DNA of 64,000 nucleotides. It comes from Vibrio maritimus. Lineage in GTDB: Bacteria; Pseudomonadota; Gammaproteobacteria; Enterobacterales; Vibrionaceae. A program made the position numbers and the translations under genes. The notes under the pieces were generated by a model, which ran no database searches, had not been told where the DNA came from, and saw only the letters and a list, made by a program, of their open reading frames with translations. The stretch covers positions 1 through 64,000 of the forward strand of contig JYJJ01000075.1 of assembly GCA_003263775.1 (NCBI GenBank). Direction: 5' to 3'. Within the stretch, counting starts at the first letter, position 1; every line of letters begins with the position of its first letter. This document shows positions 47,025 through 56,405 of the stretch, piece by piece.

Positions 47025-47966
47025 TTACAGATAGCGAGAGTTAGTTTTGGTTTCGTCTGGAACCGACTTGAATCGCTTGTGCATCCACAGCCATTGTTCT
47101 GGCGCGCGCAAAATAATCTTCTCTACGTAGTGATTCATTAGTGCTGCTGCGGCGACTTCGTCTTTTTTTGGATACTCGTCTTCAATGGAGATGTCAGCCA
47201 TGATCTCATACTTACCATCAGCATTTCTAAAACCAGAACCCGGAACGATCGCACACTTACTGGTGTAAGCCAAAATACTGGTGCCCGTGGTGGTACAGGT
47301 ATCTTCTACAGCAAAGAAAGGTACGAACACAGATTTATTGTGGCCATAATCTTGATCTGGGAGATAGAACAAACGGTGACCTTGGCGCATGACGCGTATC
47401 ATCGATTTTAGATCGGTACGATAAATCAGCTTGTTGCCGTTGCGAGTACGACCGCGATACTGGATGAACTCGTAAGCAGGATTACTGTGTGGACGGTAGG
47501 CGCCGTATCCTGGAAGACCTAGCACAGCAAAAGCGCGTGCGGTGATCTCAAGGTTAAGTGCGTGCACACAGCACAGCAGTACGCCTTTGTTGTTGGCTTC
47601 GTGCTGCTTAAGTGCGCTGATGTCTTTCTCTACTAATATGCGCTTAAAGCGCCAGGTTGGCCAAAACCAAGTAATGCCCGTTTCGATCAGCGCCATGCCA
47701 GAGTTCTTAAAGTTCTCTTCCACAAAGGCGTCGATCTCTTGAGGGGTTTTTTCTGGAAATGCCAGCTCTAAGTTACGACGCGCGATTTGAGCACGCTTGC
47801 CGCCAAAGCGCATGGCGAATTTACCAAGGCCACGACCGAGTTTATATAGCAGCGCGTAAGGTAGCAGGTTGACGATCAGTGCCAACAGGCCAAAGCCTAT
47901 CCACACGCCCCAGTGCTTAGGGTGCAGCAGTGAGAAGCTGAAGTCCGGTTTTTTGTCAGTTTTCAT
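47025..47966 (-). CDS. lpxL: LpxL-type lipid A lauroyl/myristoyl acyltransferase
   Basis: 313 aa. Catalytic HX4E is in CVHALNLEITARAFA, the LpxL form. The N-terminus has a single membrane anchor (WIGFGLLALIVNLLPYALLY), and the second conserved block reads LFYLPDQDYGHNKSVFVPFF. It shares the LLHPKHWG.W leader with the adjacent lpxM-type gene, which points to an old tandem duplication. It is 5 bases downstream of slmA. LpxL acts before LpxM in lipid A completion. Confidence 0.92.
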   Translation of the reverse strand: MKTDKKPDFSFSLLHPKHWGVWIGFGLLALIVNLLPYALLYKLGRGLGKFAMRFGGKRAQIARRNLELAFPEKTPQEIDAFVEENFKNSGMALIETGITWFWPTWRFKRILVEKDISALKQHEANNKGVLLCCVHALNLEITARAFAVLGLPGYGAYRPHSNPAYEFIQYRGRTRNGNKLIYRTDLKSMIRVMRQGHRLFYLPDQDYGHNKSVFVPFFAVEDTCTTTGTSILAYTSKCAIVPGSGFRNADGKYEIMADISIEDEYPKKDEVAAAALMNHYVEKIILRAPEQWLWMHKRFKSVPDETKTNSRYL

Positions 47967-47971
47967 TAGCG

Positions 47972-48562
47972 TTATTGCAGTTGTAGTTTTAGCAGCGCCC
48001 AGTACTCGTCAAAGGTGGACGTAGGGGTGTATTTAAAATCAGAACGAACAAAGCGGTTCAAACTGCCTTCTACTTGACCGAGTAGTTGTGCGGCGAGGAT
48101 CTTCTCATCGACAGGAAAGCTTTTGCCTTCACGAATTTTGCGCTCGCGCAAAATTTGACGCAGAGATGTCTCAATTCTTTCATACAGCTGATTAATTCGG
48201 TCACGTAATCGTTCATTCTCAAACATTAGAGCATGACCAGAGAGAATGCGACTCAAACCTGGATTGCGCTCTGAAAACGCCAAAATCAATTGCAACACCA
48301 GACGAATGCGAGTCAGGGTGTCTTTTTCTTCATCTAAGATGCGGTTGATGCGAGACATGAGCGACTCTTCGATGAACTCAATCAGTCCTTCAAACATACG
48401 CGCTTTGCTTGGAAAATGACGATAGAGTGCCGCTTCAGACACACCCACTTGCTTGGCAAGTTTTGCGGTCGTGATGCGAGACGTCCCTTCGTTGGACTCA
48501 AGCATCTGAGCAAGAGCCTGAAGGATCTCCTCTTTTCGGTTCGACTTTCTCGTAGCGGACAT
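47972..48562 (-). CDS. slmA: SlmA, nucleoid occlusion factor (TetR family)
   Basis: 196 aa. DNA-bound SlmA blocks FtsZ ring assembly over the nucleoid. The N-terminal TetR HTH reads ITTAKLAKQVGVSEAALYRH then FPSKARMFEGLIEF. The conserved core NRILDEEKDTLTRIRLVLQ and LSGHALMFENERLRDRINQ are typical of SlmA rather than other TetR proteins. It lies between coaBC and lpxL on the same strand, the usual Vibrio order. The 214-bp gap to coaBC has no assigned features. Confidence 0.96.
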   Translation of the reverse strand: MSATRKSNRKEEILQALAQMLESNEGTSRITTAKLAKQVGVSEAALYRHFPSKARMFEGLIEFIEESLMSRINRILDEEKDTLTRIRLVLQLILAFSERNPGLSRILSGHALMFENERLRDRINQLYERIETSLRQILRERKIREGKSFPVDEKILAAQLLGQVEGSLNRFVRSDFKYTPTSTFDEYWALLKLQLQ

Positions 48563-48776
48563 AAATCCTATTCCTTTTGATTACTGCATGCCGAAATCAG
48601 CACGATAACGCCCATAAGTGAATCTGTTAGTGTACCTAAGCGCGTTTTATCCACACAGTTCAACGTGCTAAATGGTTGAAGTGTGTAACAATCTATCTCG
48701 CAAGGTGGGCGAGCAGAGGGAGTGAGGCGGCGCAGTGTTTGTACCACGCAGCCTTTAACTGCCTAGCGTTAGCGAG

Positions 48777-49984
48777 CTATGCGTTGATGACCTTAGCGCT
48801 GATGCACTCGAGAATAGCGCGGCCTAACTCGATTTTCTTTGCACTACCAAGCGCTTGCTGTCCGCCTTGCCAGTACACGGTAATCGCATTTGAATCGCTG
48901 TTAAAGCCTTGACCGGCAACAGAGACATCATTTGCACAAATCATATCCAGATTCTTACGAGAAAGCTTATCCAATGCGTAGGTTTCCACATCTTGGGTTT
49001 CTGCCGCAAAGCCAACGGTAAATGGACGAGACGTGCTGAGTGAGGCGACATCGGCGATAATGTCTGGGTTTTTCACCATCGCTATCTGCATATCATCGTT
49101 GTCCGCGGTCTTTTTGATTTTTTGCGTCGCGACATCGACTGGACGATAATCGGCTACCGCTGCACAACCAATAAAGATGTCATGCGAGACAGCAGCGTCC
49201 AATGCAGATTGATGCATCTGCTGCGCGCTAGTGACGTCGATACGCTTAACACCTGCTGGTGTAGGTAGCGCAACGGGGCCCGCAATCAAGGTGACATCGG
49301 CCCCCATTTGGCGCGCTGCTTCTGCAAGCGCAAAGCCCATTTTGCCTGAGCTGTGATTGGAGATGTAGCGCACAGGATCAATCGCTTCACGTGTTGGGCC
49401 TGCGGTAATCACCACAGACTTTCCTACCAAGGCTTAGGACCAAAGAACTGTTCACAGCGCTCAACCAACTGCATCGGCTCGAGCATGCGACCTGGACCAA
49501 CATCACCACAAGCTTGCTCACCTGCTGCAGGTCCCCAAATCATCATGCCACGACGAGAAAGCGTCGCGATGTTCTCTTGGGTGGCGACATTGCGGTACAT
49601 TTGTTGATTCATCGCTGGTGACACGGCGATAGGGGCGTCTGTCGCGAGCACTAACGTGGTCAGTAAATCGTTGCCCATTCCGGCCGCCATGCGACCAATA
49701 AGATCGGCAGTCGCAGGTGCAAGCAGCACTAAGTCTGCCCATTTCGCCAGCTCAATATGTCCCATTGAGGCTTCAGCGGCCGGGTCGAGCAAGCTATCTG
49801 ATACCGGTCTTCCCGAAACGGCTTGCATCGTCAGTGGTGTGATAAATTCTTTTGCCGCTTTAGTCATCACGACTTGAACCTCGGCACCACGCTCGATTAG
49901 GCGTCTGGTTAGCTCGGCACATTTATAGGCGGCGATGCCACCGCTAATACCAAGCAGTATTTTCTTACCCGCTAAAGTTTGCAT
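48777..49984 (-). CDS. coaBC: CoaBC (Dfp), phosphopantothenoylcysteine synthetase/decarboxylase (one-base deletion)
   Basis: 402 aa when restored. Bifunctional enzyme of coenzyme A synthesis. The CoaC flavodoxin-like half has GKKILLGISGGIAAYKCAEL and SPAMNQQMYRN, with the active-site His in SMGHIELAKWAD. The CoaB half has VVITAGPTREAIDPVRYISN and KKTADNDDMQIAMVKNPDI. The frame breaks at the junction of the halves near 49431 (AAGCCCTTGG or CCTTTGG, one base short), between FFGPKP and LVGKSVV. Separate CoaC and CoaB proteins exist in some bacteria, but not in this form in Vibrio. Confidence 0.92.
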
Positions 49985-50211
49985 AGCTTGCTCCTTACAA
50001 TTTTCTGCGGCTAAGATAGCAAAAGCCTTGCTCGGCCGCTACTGTCGTACCACTGGCACAAGATTTTCCCACCTTTGCAACAAGCCCTCACTAACAAACT
50101 GAACAGTTACATAAAGTCACTTTTAGGCTCGCAGCCTATCACCTGTCCACTGTAACTTTTGATGTTATGCGTCATAACTGCCCTAATGTTTAATTTCCCC
50201 TCTATATAGCA

Positions 50212-50886
50212 ATGACATTACATCAGCTCCCCAAAGACTCCATGCCGCGAGAAAAGTTACTTAGCCGCGGCAGTCACGCGCTTTCCGATGCTGAGTTACT
50301 GGCGATATTTTTACGAACCGGGATAAAAGGTAAGAATGTGATTCAGCTTGCTGATGATCTGCTTGCTGAGTTTGGTTCATTACGCGCTCTGTTTTCTGCT
50401 ACCAATGACGAGTTTTGTCGGCATAAAGGACTTGGTGTTGCCAAGTATGTGCAGCTTCAAGCGGTACTGGAAATGAGTCAGCGCTATCTATCGGAGACCT
50501 TGCAGCGTGGTGATAGCTTAAATAGCCCAGAGCACACCAAGCACTATTTGATGTCGATACTGCGTGATCGCCAACGCGAAGCCTTCTATATACTGTTTTT
50601 GGATAACCAAAATCGAGTGATTGCTGATGAGGTAATGTTTGAAGGCACCATAGACGCGGCTTCTGTATACCCAAGGGAAGTTGTTAAGCGTGCTTTAGAG
50701 CATAACTCGGCGGCGCTAATACTGGCGCATAACCATCCATCGGGGATTGCTGAGCCGAGTCAGGCCGACAGAAGGATCACCAGAAGACTGAGTGATGCGC
50801 TCGGGCTCGTCGATATTCGTGTGCTTGACCATTTTGTGATTGGTGATGGGGAAGTGGTTTCGTTTGCCGAAAGAGGCTGGATTTAG
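50212..50886 (+). CDS. radC: RadC, JAMM/MPN-domain protein
   Basis: 224 aa. It starts MTLHQLPKDSMPREKLLSRG, with N-terminal HhH-like helices and a C-terminal JAMM metalloprotease-like domain. The metal-binding motif is LAHNHPSGIAEPSQAD (H-x-H-x7-D type) and the glutamate lies upstream in FEGTID. The original link to DNA repair in E. coli proved to be recG, so the function remains unclear. It is divergent from coaBC and upstream of rpmB, as in most enterobacteria and vibrios. Confidence 0.95.
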   Translation: MTLHQLPKDSMPREKLLSRGSHALSDAELLAIFLRTGIKGKNVIQLADDLLAEFGSLRALFSATNDEFCRHKGLGVAKYVQLQAVLEMSQRYLSETLQRGDSLNSPEHTKHYLMSILRDRQREAFYILFLDNQNRVIADEVMFEGTIDAASVYPREVVKRALEHNSAALILAHNHPSGIAEPSQADRRITRRLSDALGLVDIRVLDHFVIGDGEVVSFAERGWI

Positions 50887-51044
50887 CCCTTTAAACAGGA
50901 GAAAGCGTTTTTTATTGTAATAACTGTGATACAGAGCTTTTGTTTTGGTGATTTTCTGCTATGATTCGCGCACTAAATTATCAACCAACATCAGCTCAAA
51001 GTGAAAAAGATCAGCAAATCCTTAAAAAAGGATCTGTTCGGGTC

Positions 51045-51073
51045 TTGAGCAATGCATGTCAAGTTAGTATAAT
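51045..51073 (+). promoter_or_regulatory. Strong sigma-70 promoter for rpmBG
   Basis: TTGAGC and a perfect TATAAT are separated by 17 bases, followed by GCGCG, a GC-rich discriminator typical of ribosomal-protein promoters. It leaves a leader of about 105 nt before rpmB. Confidence 0.8.
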
Positions 51074-51185
51074 GCGCGACCTTTGATAGCCTTGTATGGG
51101 TATTCCATAATGGTTATGGCCTCTTATAATTGAGGTTCGGCCACCAAGGTTGATATCGAGCTGAAACGATTTGGAGAAGACATTC

Positions 51186-51422
51186 ATGTCCCGAGTATGC
51201 CAAGTAACTGGTAAGCGTCCTGTAACGGGTAACAACCGTTCACACGCACGAAATGCTACCAAGCGTCGTTTTCTGCCGAACCTACAAACTCATCGTTTCT
51301 GGGTAGAAAGCGAAAAACGCTTTGTTAAACTACGTCTAACCGCTAAGGGTATGCGTATTATTGATAAGAAAGGCATCGATGCTGTTCTTGTTGATATTCG
51401 CGCTCGTGGCGAGAACGTATAA
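51186..51422 (+). CDS. rpmB: Ribosomal protein L28
   Basis: 78-aa large-subunit protein, start MSRVCQVTGKRPVTGNNRSH, with the conserved KRRFLPNLQTHRFW. The ATG at 51186 is preceded by GGAGA; a TTG five codons earlier is not homologous and was rejected. It is followed by rpmG after 13 bases. Confidence 0.98.
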   Translation: MSRVCQVTGKRPVTGNNRSHARNATKRRFLPNLQTHRFWVESEKRFVKLRLTAKGMRIIDKKGIDAVLVDIRARGENV

Positions 51423-51435
51423 GAGGAATTAAGCA

Positions 51436-51603
51436 ATGGCTAAAGGCATTCGTGAGAAAATTCGTCTAGTATCTTCTGCAGGTACTGGTCACTTCTACAC
51501 AACTGACAAGAACAAGCGTAACATGCCAGGCAAATTTGAGATCAAAAAGTTTGATCCAGTTGTTCGCCAACACGTTATGTACAAAGAAGCTAAAATCAAG
51601 TAA
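51436..51603 (+). CDS. rpmG: Ribosomal protein L33
   Basis: 55 aa: MAKGIREKIRLVSSAGTGHF, then YTTDKNKRN, ending YKEAKIK. This is the zinc-free form of L33 without CxxC pairs. The start is preceded by AGAGGAA. It is second in the rpmBG operon, with a UUCG-capped terminator behind it. Confidence 0.98.
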   Translation: MAKGIREKIRLVSSAGTGHFYTTDKNKRNMPGKFEIKKFDPVVRQHVMYKEAKIK

Positions 51604-51630
51604 TTGATAAGTTTCTGCTTGTAAGTATTG

Positions 51631-51654
51631 AAAACCCAGCTTCGGCTGGGTTTT
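51631..51654 (+). terminator. rpmBG terminator
   Basis: AAAACCCAGC and GCTGGGTTTT pair around a TTCG tetraloop, followed by TTATTG. Also placed to serve the convergent trmL. Confidence 0.9.
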
Positions 51655-51701
51655 TTATTGCCTGAAATTCAGGCTCGGGTCACGCTCTCGTTAAAAAGGG
51701 C

Positions 51702-52178
51702 TTAAACCGCCCCTTCAAAACCAAACTGTCGCCACGCCTCATAGGCAATAATCGCCACTGCATTGGATAGGTTTAGACTGCGCGCATCTGGCATCATAGG
51801 TATGCGAATGCGTTGCTCCATTGGAAGGCTTTCAATCACTTCTGCCGGTAAGCCACGAGTTTCTGGACCAAACAACAACACATCACCTTGCTGGTACTTT
51901 GCATCGGTATGGTGGCCGGTGGTTTTTGTGGTGCAAGCAAACAAGCGATAGTTCGGATTGTTTTCTTCTAAGTAAGCAAGAAACGCCGCGTAGTCTTTGT
52001 GGCGTTTTACACGCGCAAGATCGTGATAGTCGAGACCTGCACGGCGTACTTTCTTCTCTTCTAAATCAAAACCAAGCGGTTCAATAAGGTGTAGGTTTGC
52101 ACCGCAGTTGGCACAAAGACGGATGATGTTTCCGGTGTTTGGAGCAATTTCAGGCTCGTAGAGGGCGATATCAAACAT
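51702..52178 (-). CDS. trmL: TrmL, tRNA (cytidine/uridine-34 2'-O)-methyltransferase
   Basis: 158-aa SPOUT-class enzyme that 2'-O-methylates the wobble nucleotide of tRNA-Leu isoacceptors. It starts MFDIALYEPEIAPNTGNIIR. The trefoil-knot SAM site is formed by LLFGPETRGLPAEVI, IRIPMMPDARSLNLSNAVAI and the following helix. Length matches the E. coli protein. Convergent with rpmG. Confidence 0.96.
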   Translation of the reverse strand: MFDIALYEPEIAPNTGNIIRLCANCGANLHLIEPLGFDLEEKKVRRAGLDYHDLARVKRHKDYAAFLAYLEENNPNYRLFACTTKTTGHHTDAKYQQGDVLLFGPETRGLPAEVIESLPMEQRIRIPMMPDARSLNLSNAVAIIAYEAWRQFGFEGAV

Positions 52179-52285
52179 ATTGGCTGTCGACTCATACTAA
52201 ACAATGAGATGAGTATACCTGAAGTGGACAGTAAAGCGATGGGGAGAGGAATACAGCGCACGCAAAGGCGCACGCTGTCATGATT

Positions 52286-53410
52286 TTAAAGCTTATCCGT
52301 CACTGCCAGCGTCGCCGCCACCATGTCATGACCAAACTTAATACTGCGCTCAGGCGACCAACCATACAATGGATCTGGATAGTTGTTGTTGTCCTTAAAC
52401 GGCATCTCAATGGTGTATGACAAGCAGCGGAACTGCTCAGCAACCCAGTTTGAGCCGACGGTTAGATTTGCCTTACCTGGCTCGTCTTTGTCGTAGCCAT
52501 AGTCATCTTGGAACTCAGGAGTAATGGTGAGTAGCGCTTGTTTGAACGCATTCTCAAGACCGGCATGTCTCTCATCATAAGAAGGAATGCCTTCAGAGCC
52601 AGCAGCAAAGTTGTATGGGATCGCTTCATCACCATGAATGTCCAAGAACATGTCGACGCCTGTCTGAAGCATCTTCTCACGTACTAGGAATACCTCAGGG
52701 CTTTTTTCCATAGAAGGTGTTTGCCACTCACGGTTTAGGTTTACACCCACCGCGTTAGTGCGCAGGTGACCGCGGTTTGCGCCATCTGGGTTCATGTTTG
52801 GTACTACGTAGAGCACGGCTTTTTCTAGCAGCGCTTGCGCAGTGGTGTCGGTTTCATCGACAAGGCGCTGGATCAGACCTTCCATAAACCATTCTGCCAT
52901 GGTCTCGCCTGGATGCTGACGAGCAATCACCCAAATGTTCTTTTTACCTTCTTCTGGCTCGCCAAAAGTGAGCAGTGACATATCGTTGTTGTCTAACGTG
53001 TGGCCTAGGGTCTCTAGAGTGCAGTGGTGCTCAGTTTGCGCCATGTGCAAAAGATCGAGGTGGCGGTCATAAGAGTACGGTGCAAAGTAAGCGAAATACA
53101 TGGAGCCGCGCTCAGGTAGCACGTTGAAGCTCAGTGTGTCGCCATCGAACTCAGATGGAATACGGAACCATTCTTCGCGGTCGTAAGACGCGACCACATC
53201 ATAGCCTTTCCAACCTTCAGGATAGGCTGACTTAGCCAAATCGAGGATCTTGATGGTGTGGGATTGTTCAGTCTGAGTTTCTAGGCGGAAATGAAACCAC
53301 TGATAAAACTCAGACTGATGGTCGTTTTGTATCTTTAGCTGGATATCGTCTTTATTTTCAATGCTGACAACTTCAATGTTGCCACTTTCGAAATTGCTGA
53401 AGATCTTCAT
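52286..53410 (-). CDS. M14-family carboxypeptidase (cytosolic carboxypeptidase type)
   Basis: 374 aa with no signal peptide, so cytoplasmic. An N-terminal beta-sandwich domain (residues 1-130, FSNFESGNIEVVS at the start) is typical of the M14D/CCP-like subgroup. Zinc ligands are visible in ARQHPGETMAEW (H and E) and FLDIHGDE (H). The substrate-binding NLNREW and a C-terminal catalytic glutamate in YTIEMPFK follow. The bacterial substrates of this subgroup are not established. It stands alone between trmL and cpxA. Confidence 0.88.
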   Translation of the reverse strand: MKIFSNFESGNIEVVSIENKDDIQLKIQNDHQSEFYQWFHFRLETQTEQSHTIKILDLAKSAYPEGWKGYDVVASYDREEWFRIPSEFDGDTLSFNVLPERGSMYFAYFAPYSYDRHLDLLHMAQTEHHCTLETLGHTLDNNDMSLLTFGEPEEGKKNIWVIARQHPGETMAEWFMEGLIQRLVDETDTTAQALLEKAVLYVVPNMNPDGANRGHLRTNAVGVNLNREWQTPSMEKSPEVFLVREKMLQTGVDMFLDIHGDEAIPYNFAAGSEGIPSYDERHAGLENAFKQALLTITPEFQDDYGYDKDEPGKANLTVGSNWVAEQFRCLSYTIEMPFKDNNNYPDPLYGWSPERSIKFGHDMVAATLAVTDKL

Positions 53411-53493
53411 CTGCTTGATTCTCTTATTGTGTTGAGCATGAGCCGGAAGGCTACCACAAAGAGTGTAGAATCAATATCGCTTCGTTGCCCGAT

Positions 53494-54879
53494 TTATAGT
53501 GGCAGCTCTACGTGCATTTTTAGACCGCCTAACTCACTGCGTGACGCCATGATTTGACCGCGATGTTGAAGAATCGCGCTTTGCGTGATTGCCAGTCCTA
53601 ATCCTGTCCCCCCAGAGTCGCGATCGCGAGCGGTGGAGACGCGATAAAATGGTCTAAAGATATCGTCAAGCTCATCGTCAGGTACCCCAGGGCCATCATC
53701 TTCGACAACAATGTGCAGCATGTCATCGTGTTGATACAGCGCGATATTGATCTCTGACTCACCATAGCGGATCGCATTACGCACAATATTTTCAATCGCA
53801 CTCATCAGCAGCTTAGGGTTGCCAACGACAGAGAGCTCTGGAATGGCTGAGAAGTGCAATGTTTTGCCCACTTGCTCGGCTTCAAATTGAGCATCACTAA
53901 AGATCTCTTCCCAAAGGCTGCTTGCTGGCTGACTTTCGCGGGTAACATGACTGTCGGTGGTCATCCGAGACAGCTCCAATAGCTCAGCAATCATTTGCTC
54001 AAGGCGCTGGGCTTCGGTATCAATGCGGGTCAGCTCTGCGCTCTCACCTTGTTTGCGGGTCGCGAGGCCAGTGGCCATGCGCAGCCTTGTCAGTGGTGAA
54101 CGCAGCTCGTGAGAGATGTCTGACAGCAGTCTTTGCTGGCCTGAAATCATTTGATTTACTGCCAGTACCATTTGGTTAAAACTCTGTCCTGCTTGCTTAA
54201 ACTCTGTTGTGCCGGTTTCTAGGGTCGGGTCTGGGTTGAACTCTCCCTTAGCCACACGCTTGGCAGCGCGCTCTAGACGACGAGCAGGTTGACTCAGTGC
54301 CCATGCCAGCCAAAGTAGAAGCGGTGTGCTGACGGCCATCACCACCAACAATAGCTGGAATGGCTTATCAAACATTCTGAGCAAAAACGGCGGGGGTTGA
54401 TTCCAGCGCAAACCGATGTAGAGATCAAACTCTTGTTTCGCGAGGTTTATTGGCATAGGGCCGACCAGCATGTAGCGGCCGTAAAGCTTTTGCATCGGCT
54501 TATCAAACGTATCGACTGAGGTAATGAAGTTTTTAAGCATGCGCTCTTTAAAGTCGACGTGTTTCTGGGTACTTAAGATGTTGCCAGCCTTGTCGACAAT
54601 GAAGAAGCTTGGTCCTTTCGACTTGCGATCTTTATTGTGCATGCGCTCGGATTGATCGAGCTTATAGATGATGCGGCCAAGATTCGGCTCATTGGCAAAT
54701 TGGCGCTCAATTCTGTCACGAGCGACACTGATTTGGCCGAGCGTCTCGCTGGAGACCTCTCTAGCAACGCGAGGATCGAGATGGGGCAGTGCCAGCACTG
54801 CGATGAGCACCAGCAACATGGTAAACCAAAAGATCGCAAAAATTCGGCCGTAGAGGCTGCTGATTTTTGGCAATTTCAT
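53494..54879 (-). CDS. cpxA: CpxA, envelope-stress sensor histidine kinase
   Basis: 461 aa. A first membrane segment (FAIFWFTMLLVLIAVLALP) is followed by a periplasmic sensor domain, a second segment (LLLVVMAVSTPLLLWLAWAL), HAMP, and HisKA with LLSDISHELRSPLTRLRMA. The HATPase has NIVRNAIRYGE, EDDGPGVPDD and GTGLGLAI. CpxA phosphorylates CpxR when misfolded envelope proteins or surface stress release CpxP inhibition. It is 2 bases downstream of cpxR, so the pair is co-translated. Confidence 0.96.
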   Translation of the reverse strand: MKLPKISSLYGRIFAIFWFTMLLVLIAVLALPHLDPRVAREVSSETLGQISVARDRIERQFANEPNLGRIIYKLDQSERMHNKDRKSKGPSFFIVDKAGNILSTQKHVDFKERMLKNFITSVDTFDKPMQKLYGRYMLVGPMPINLAKQEFDLYIGLRWNQPPPFLLRMFDKPFQLLLVVMAVSTPLLLWLAWALSQPARRLERAAKRVAKGEFNPDPTLETGTTEFKQAGQSFNQMVLAVNQMISGQQRLLSDISHELRSPLTRLRMATGLATRKQGESAELTRIDTEAQRLEQMIAELLELSRMTTDSHVTRESQPASSLWEEIFSDAQFEAEQVGKTLHFSAIPELSVVGNPKLLMSAIENIVRNAIRYGESEINIALYQHDDMLHIVVEDDGPGVPDDELDDIFRPFYRVSTARDRDSGGTGLGLAITQSAILQHRGQIMASRSELGGLKMHVELPL

Positions 54880-54881
54880 GC

Positions 54882-55565
54882 TTACTCCTTCACCAGCAAG
54901 TAGCCACGACCGCGCAAGGTTTTAATTCTTGGCTTACCATCGCTCTTTTCTGGCAGCTTCTTACGTAAGTTAGAGACGTGCATATCCACTGCTCGGTCGA
55001 ATGCTGACAGGCGCTTGCCGAGTACTTCAAGACTTAGCGCTTCTTTGGTCAGCGTCTCCCCGGGGTGCTGAACGAAGTAGTGCAGCAGTGCAAATTCGGT
55101 GGTGGTGAGATCGAGCGTCTGGCTTTGGCACGTGGCTTCTTGTTTTGCAGGGAACACCTGAATGTCGTCAAAGCGCACTCCATCGGATGCGCTTGATTCT
55201 GACTTGCCGTTAGTGCGCCTTAGTATGGCTTTGATGCGGGCAAGCAGCTCTCGGTCGCTAAAAGGCTTAGGCAGATAGTCATCGGCGCCAAGTTCCAGAC
55301 CGATAACGCGGTCTATCTCTTCGCCTTTTGCCGTGAGCATCAAAACCGGAGTATCCCATTTCTCACGCAGCTTCTTAAGCGTATCCATACCATTGAGACG
55401 TGGCATCATCACATCCATCAAGACTAAATCAATCGCCTCGCTCATCGTTTCTAGGCCTGCAAAACCATCGTTGGCTTCGGAAACTTCAAAGCCTTCATAG
55501 CTCAAGATGTCTTTGAGAAGGCTAGTTAGCTCGGTGTCGTCATCGATAAGAAGGATATGTGCCAT
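54882..55565 (-). CDS. cpxR: CpxR, OmpR-family response regulator of envelope stress
   Basis: 227 aa. The receiver has HILLIDDDTELTSLL, phosphoacceptor Asp in DLVLMDVMMPRLNG, and the switch lysine in DDYLPKPF. The C-terminal winged HTH reads LTTTEFALLHYFVQHPGETL and HVSNLRKKLPEK, with IKTLRGRGYLL. It is divergent from cpxP, with two CpxR-box sequences between them that indicate self-activation. Confidence 0.97.
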   Translation of the reverse strand: MAHILLIDDDTELTSLLKDILSYEGFEVSEANDGFAGLETMSEAIDLVLMDVMMPRLNGMDTLKKLREKWDTPVLMLTAKGEEIDRVIGLELGADDYLPKPFSDRELLARIKAILRRTNGKSESSASDGVRFDDIQVFPAKQEATCQSQTLDLTTTEFALLHYFVQHPGETLTKEALSLEVLGKRLSAFDRAVDMHVSNLRKKLPEKSDGKPRIKTLRGRGYLLVKE

Positions 55566-55627
55566 GATCTACCTCAGTGTTGTTGTGCCCTGTAATAATA
55601 AAGCGTTCGTGGCTCAAAAAAGCGATC

Positions 55628-55663
55628 TTTACGATTCTTTACGCTCACTGTACGTTGCTTTAC
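55628..55663. promoter_or_regulatory. Two tandem CpxR boxes in the cpxR-cpxP divergent region
   Basis: On the minus strand the first box is a perfect GTAAA-N5-GTAAA (plus strand TTTAC at 55628-55632 and 55638-55642). The second, 21 bases further, is TGTAC-N5-TTTAC (55649-55663), one mismatch from consensus. Both lie between the two start codons (55565 and 55735). Confidence 0.85.
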
Positions 55664-55734
55664 GCCTCAGCTTCTATTCTATACTCAAGCGCTGCAGAGG
55701 CAGCCATGGCATGAATCACATAAGGGTAAAGATT

Positions 55735-56256
55735 ATGAAATTTTCAAAGAAATGGGTTATCGCTGCAACTGTTCTTCCACTCGCGCTAGGTTCTGCCAGT
55801 GCACTCGCTTACGGCGGTGGTAAAGGTGGTCATCACGGTAAAGGTGGCGAAGGCATGTGTGGCGGTTTTGACGGCAAACGCATGTTCCGCGAATTAGACC
55901 TAACTGATGCACAAAAAGAGCAGATGAAGCAGCTACGTGAATCGAACAAAGCGCAGATGAAACAGAAGTTTGATGGCGATTTCACGGCTAAGAAAGCAGA
56001 AATGCAAGCACGCCAGCAGCAAATGCAAGATCTCGTATTAGCCGACACGTTTGATGCAGATGCGGCGAACGCATTGGCAACGCAAATGGTTGAGAAGCAA
56101 GCGGAGCGCCGCGTGAAGATGCTTGAGAAGCAACATGAAATGATGAGCATCTTAACGCCAGAGCAGAAAGAGAAGTTTAAAGAGCTGTCTCAAGAGCGCA
56201 TGGAAAAATGCTGGTCGAAAATGGAGAAACGTGCAGAAAAACGAGCTTCTGAGTAA
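55735..56256 (+). CDS. cpxP: CpxP/Spy-family periplasmic stress protein
   Basis: 173 aa. MKFSKKWVIAATVLPLALGS plus ASALA is a signal peptide. The mature protein begins with a Gly/His-rich stretch (YGGGKGGHHGKGGEGMCGG) that could bind metal, then the helical Spy/CpxP fold with two LTxxQ motifs: LTDAQKEQMKQL and LTPEQKEKFKEL. CpxP restrains CpxA and delivers misfolded proteins to degradation; Spy is a chaperone. The ATG at 55735 is chosen over a long upstream frame from 55507 that would overlap cpxR. The CpxR boxes upstream predict strong Cpx control. Confidence 0.9.
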   Translation: MKFSKKWVIAATVLPLALGSASALAYGGGKGGHHGKGGEGMCGGFDGKRMFRELDLTDAQKEQMKQLRESNKAQMKQKFDGDFTAKKAEMQARQQQMQDLVLADTFDADAANALATQMVEKQAERRVKMLEKQHEMMSILTPEQKEKFKELSQERMEKCWSKMEKRAEKRASE

Positions 56257-56307
56257 TCGGCATATCTAGCGTGTTGTGAAGCTAGCTTTCTAGCTTTAGC
56301 GAATATT

Positions 56308-56332
56308 AAGCGACCATTTTTGGTCGCTTTTT
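56308..56332 (+). terminator. cpxP terminator
   Basis: AAGCGACC pairs with GGTCGCTT over ATTTTT, followed by TTTCTATTTTT. Located 52 bases past the cpxP stop. Confidence 0.8.
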
Positions 56333-56405
56333 CTATTTTTGTCATCATTTATCGGTATACTTGCTTTGTGTTTAGAAATATCTTCAAGGAACATCCACAC
56401 TGCGC

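Noticed and set aside
55507..55734. N-terminal extension of cpxP
   Set aside because: It would overlap cpxR and place the clear signal peptide 76 residues inside the protein.
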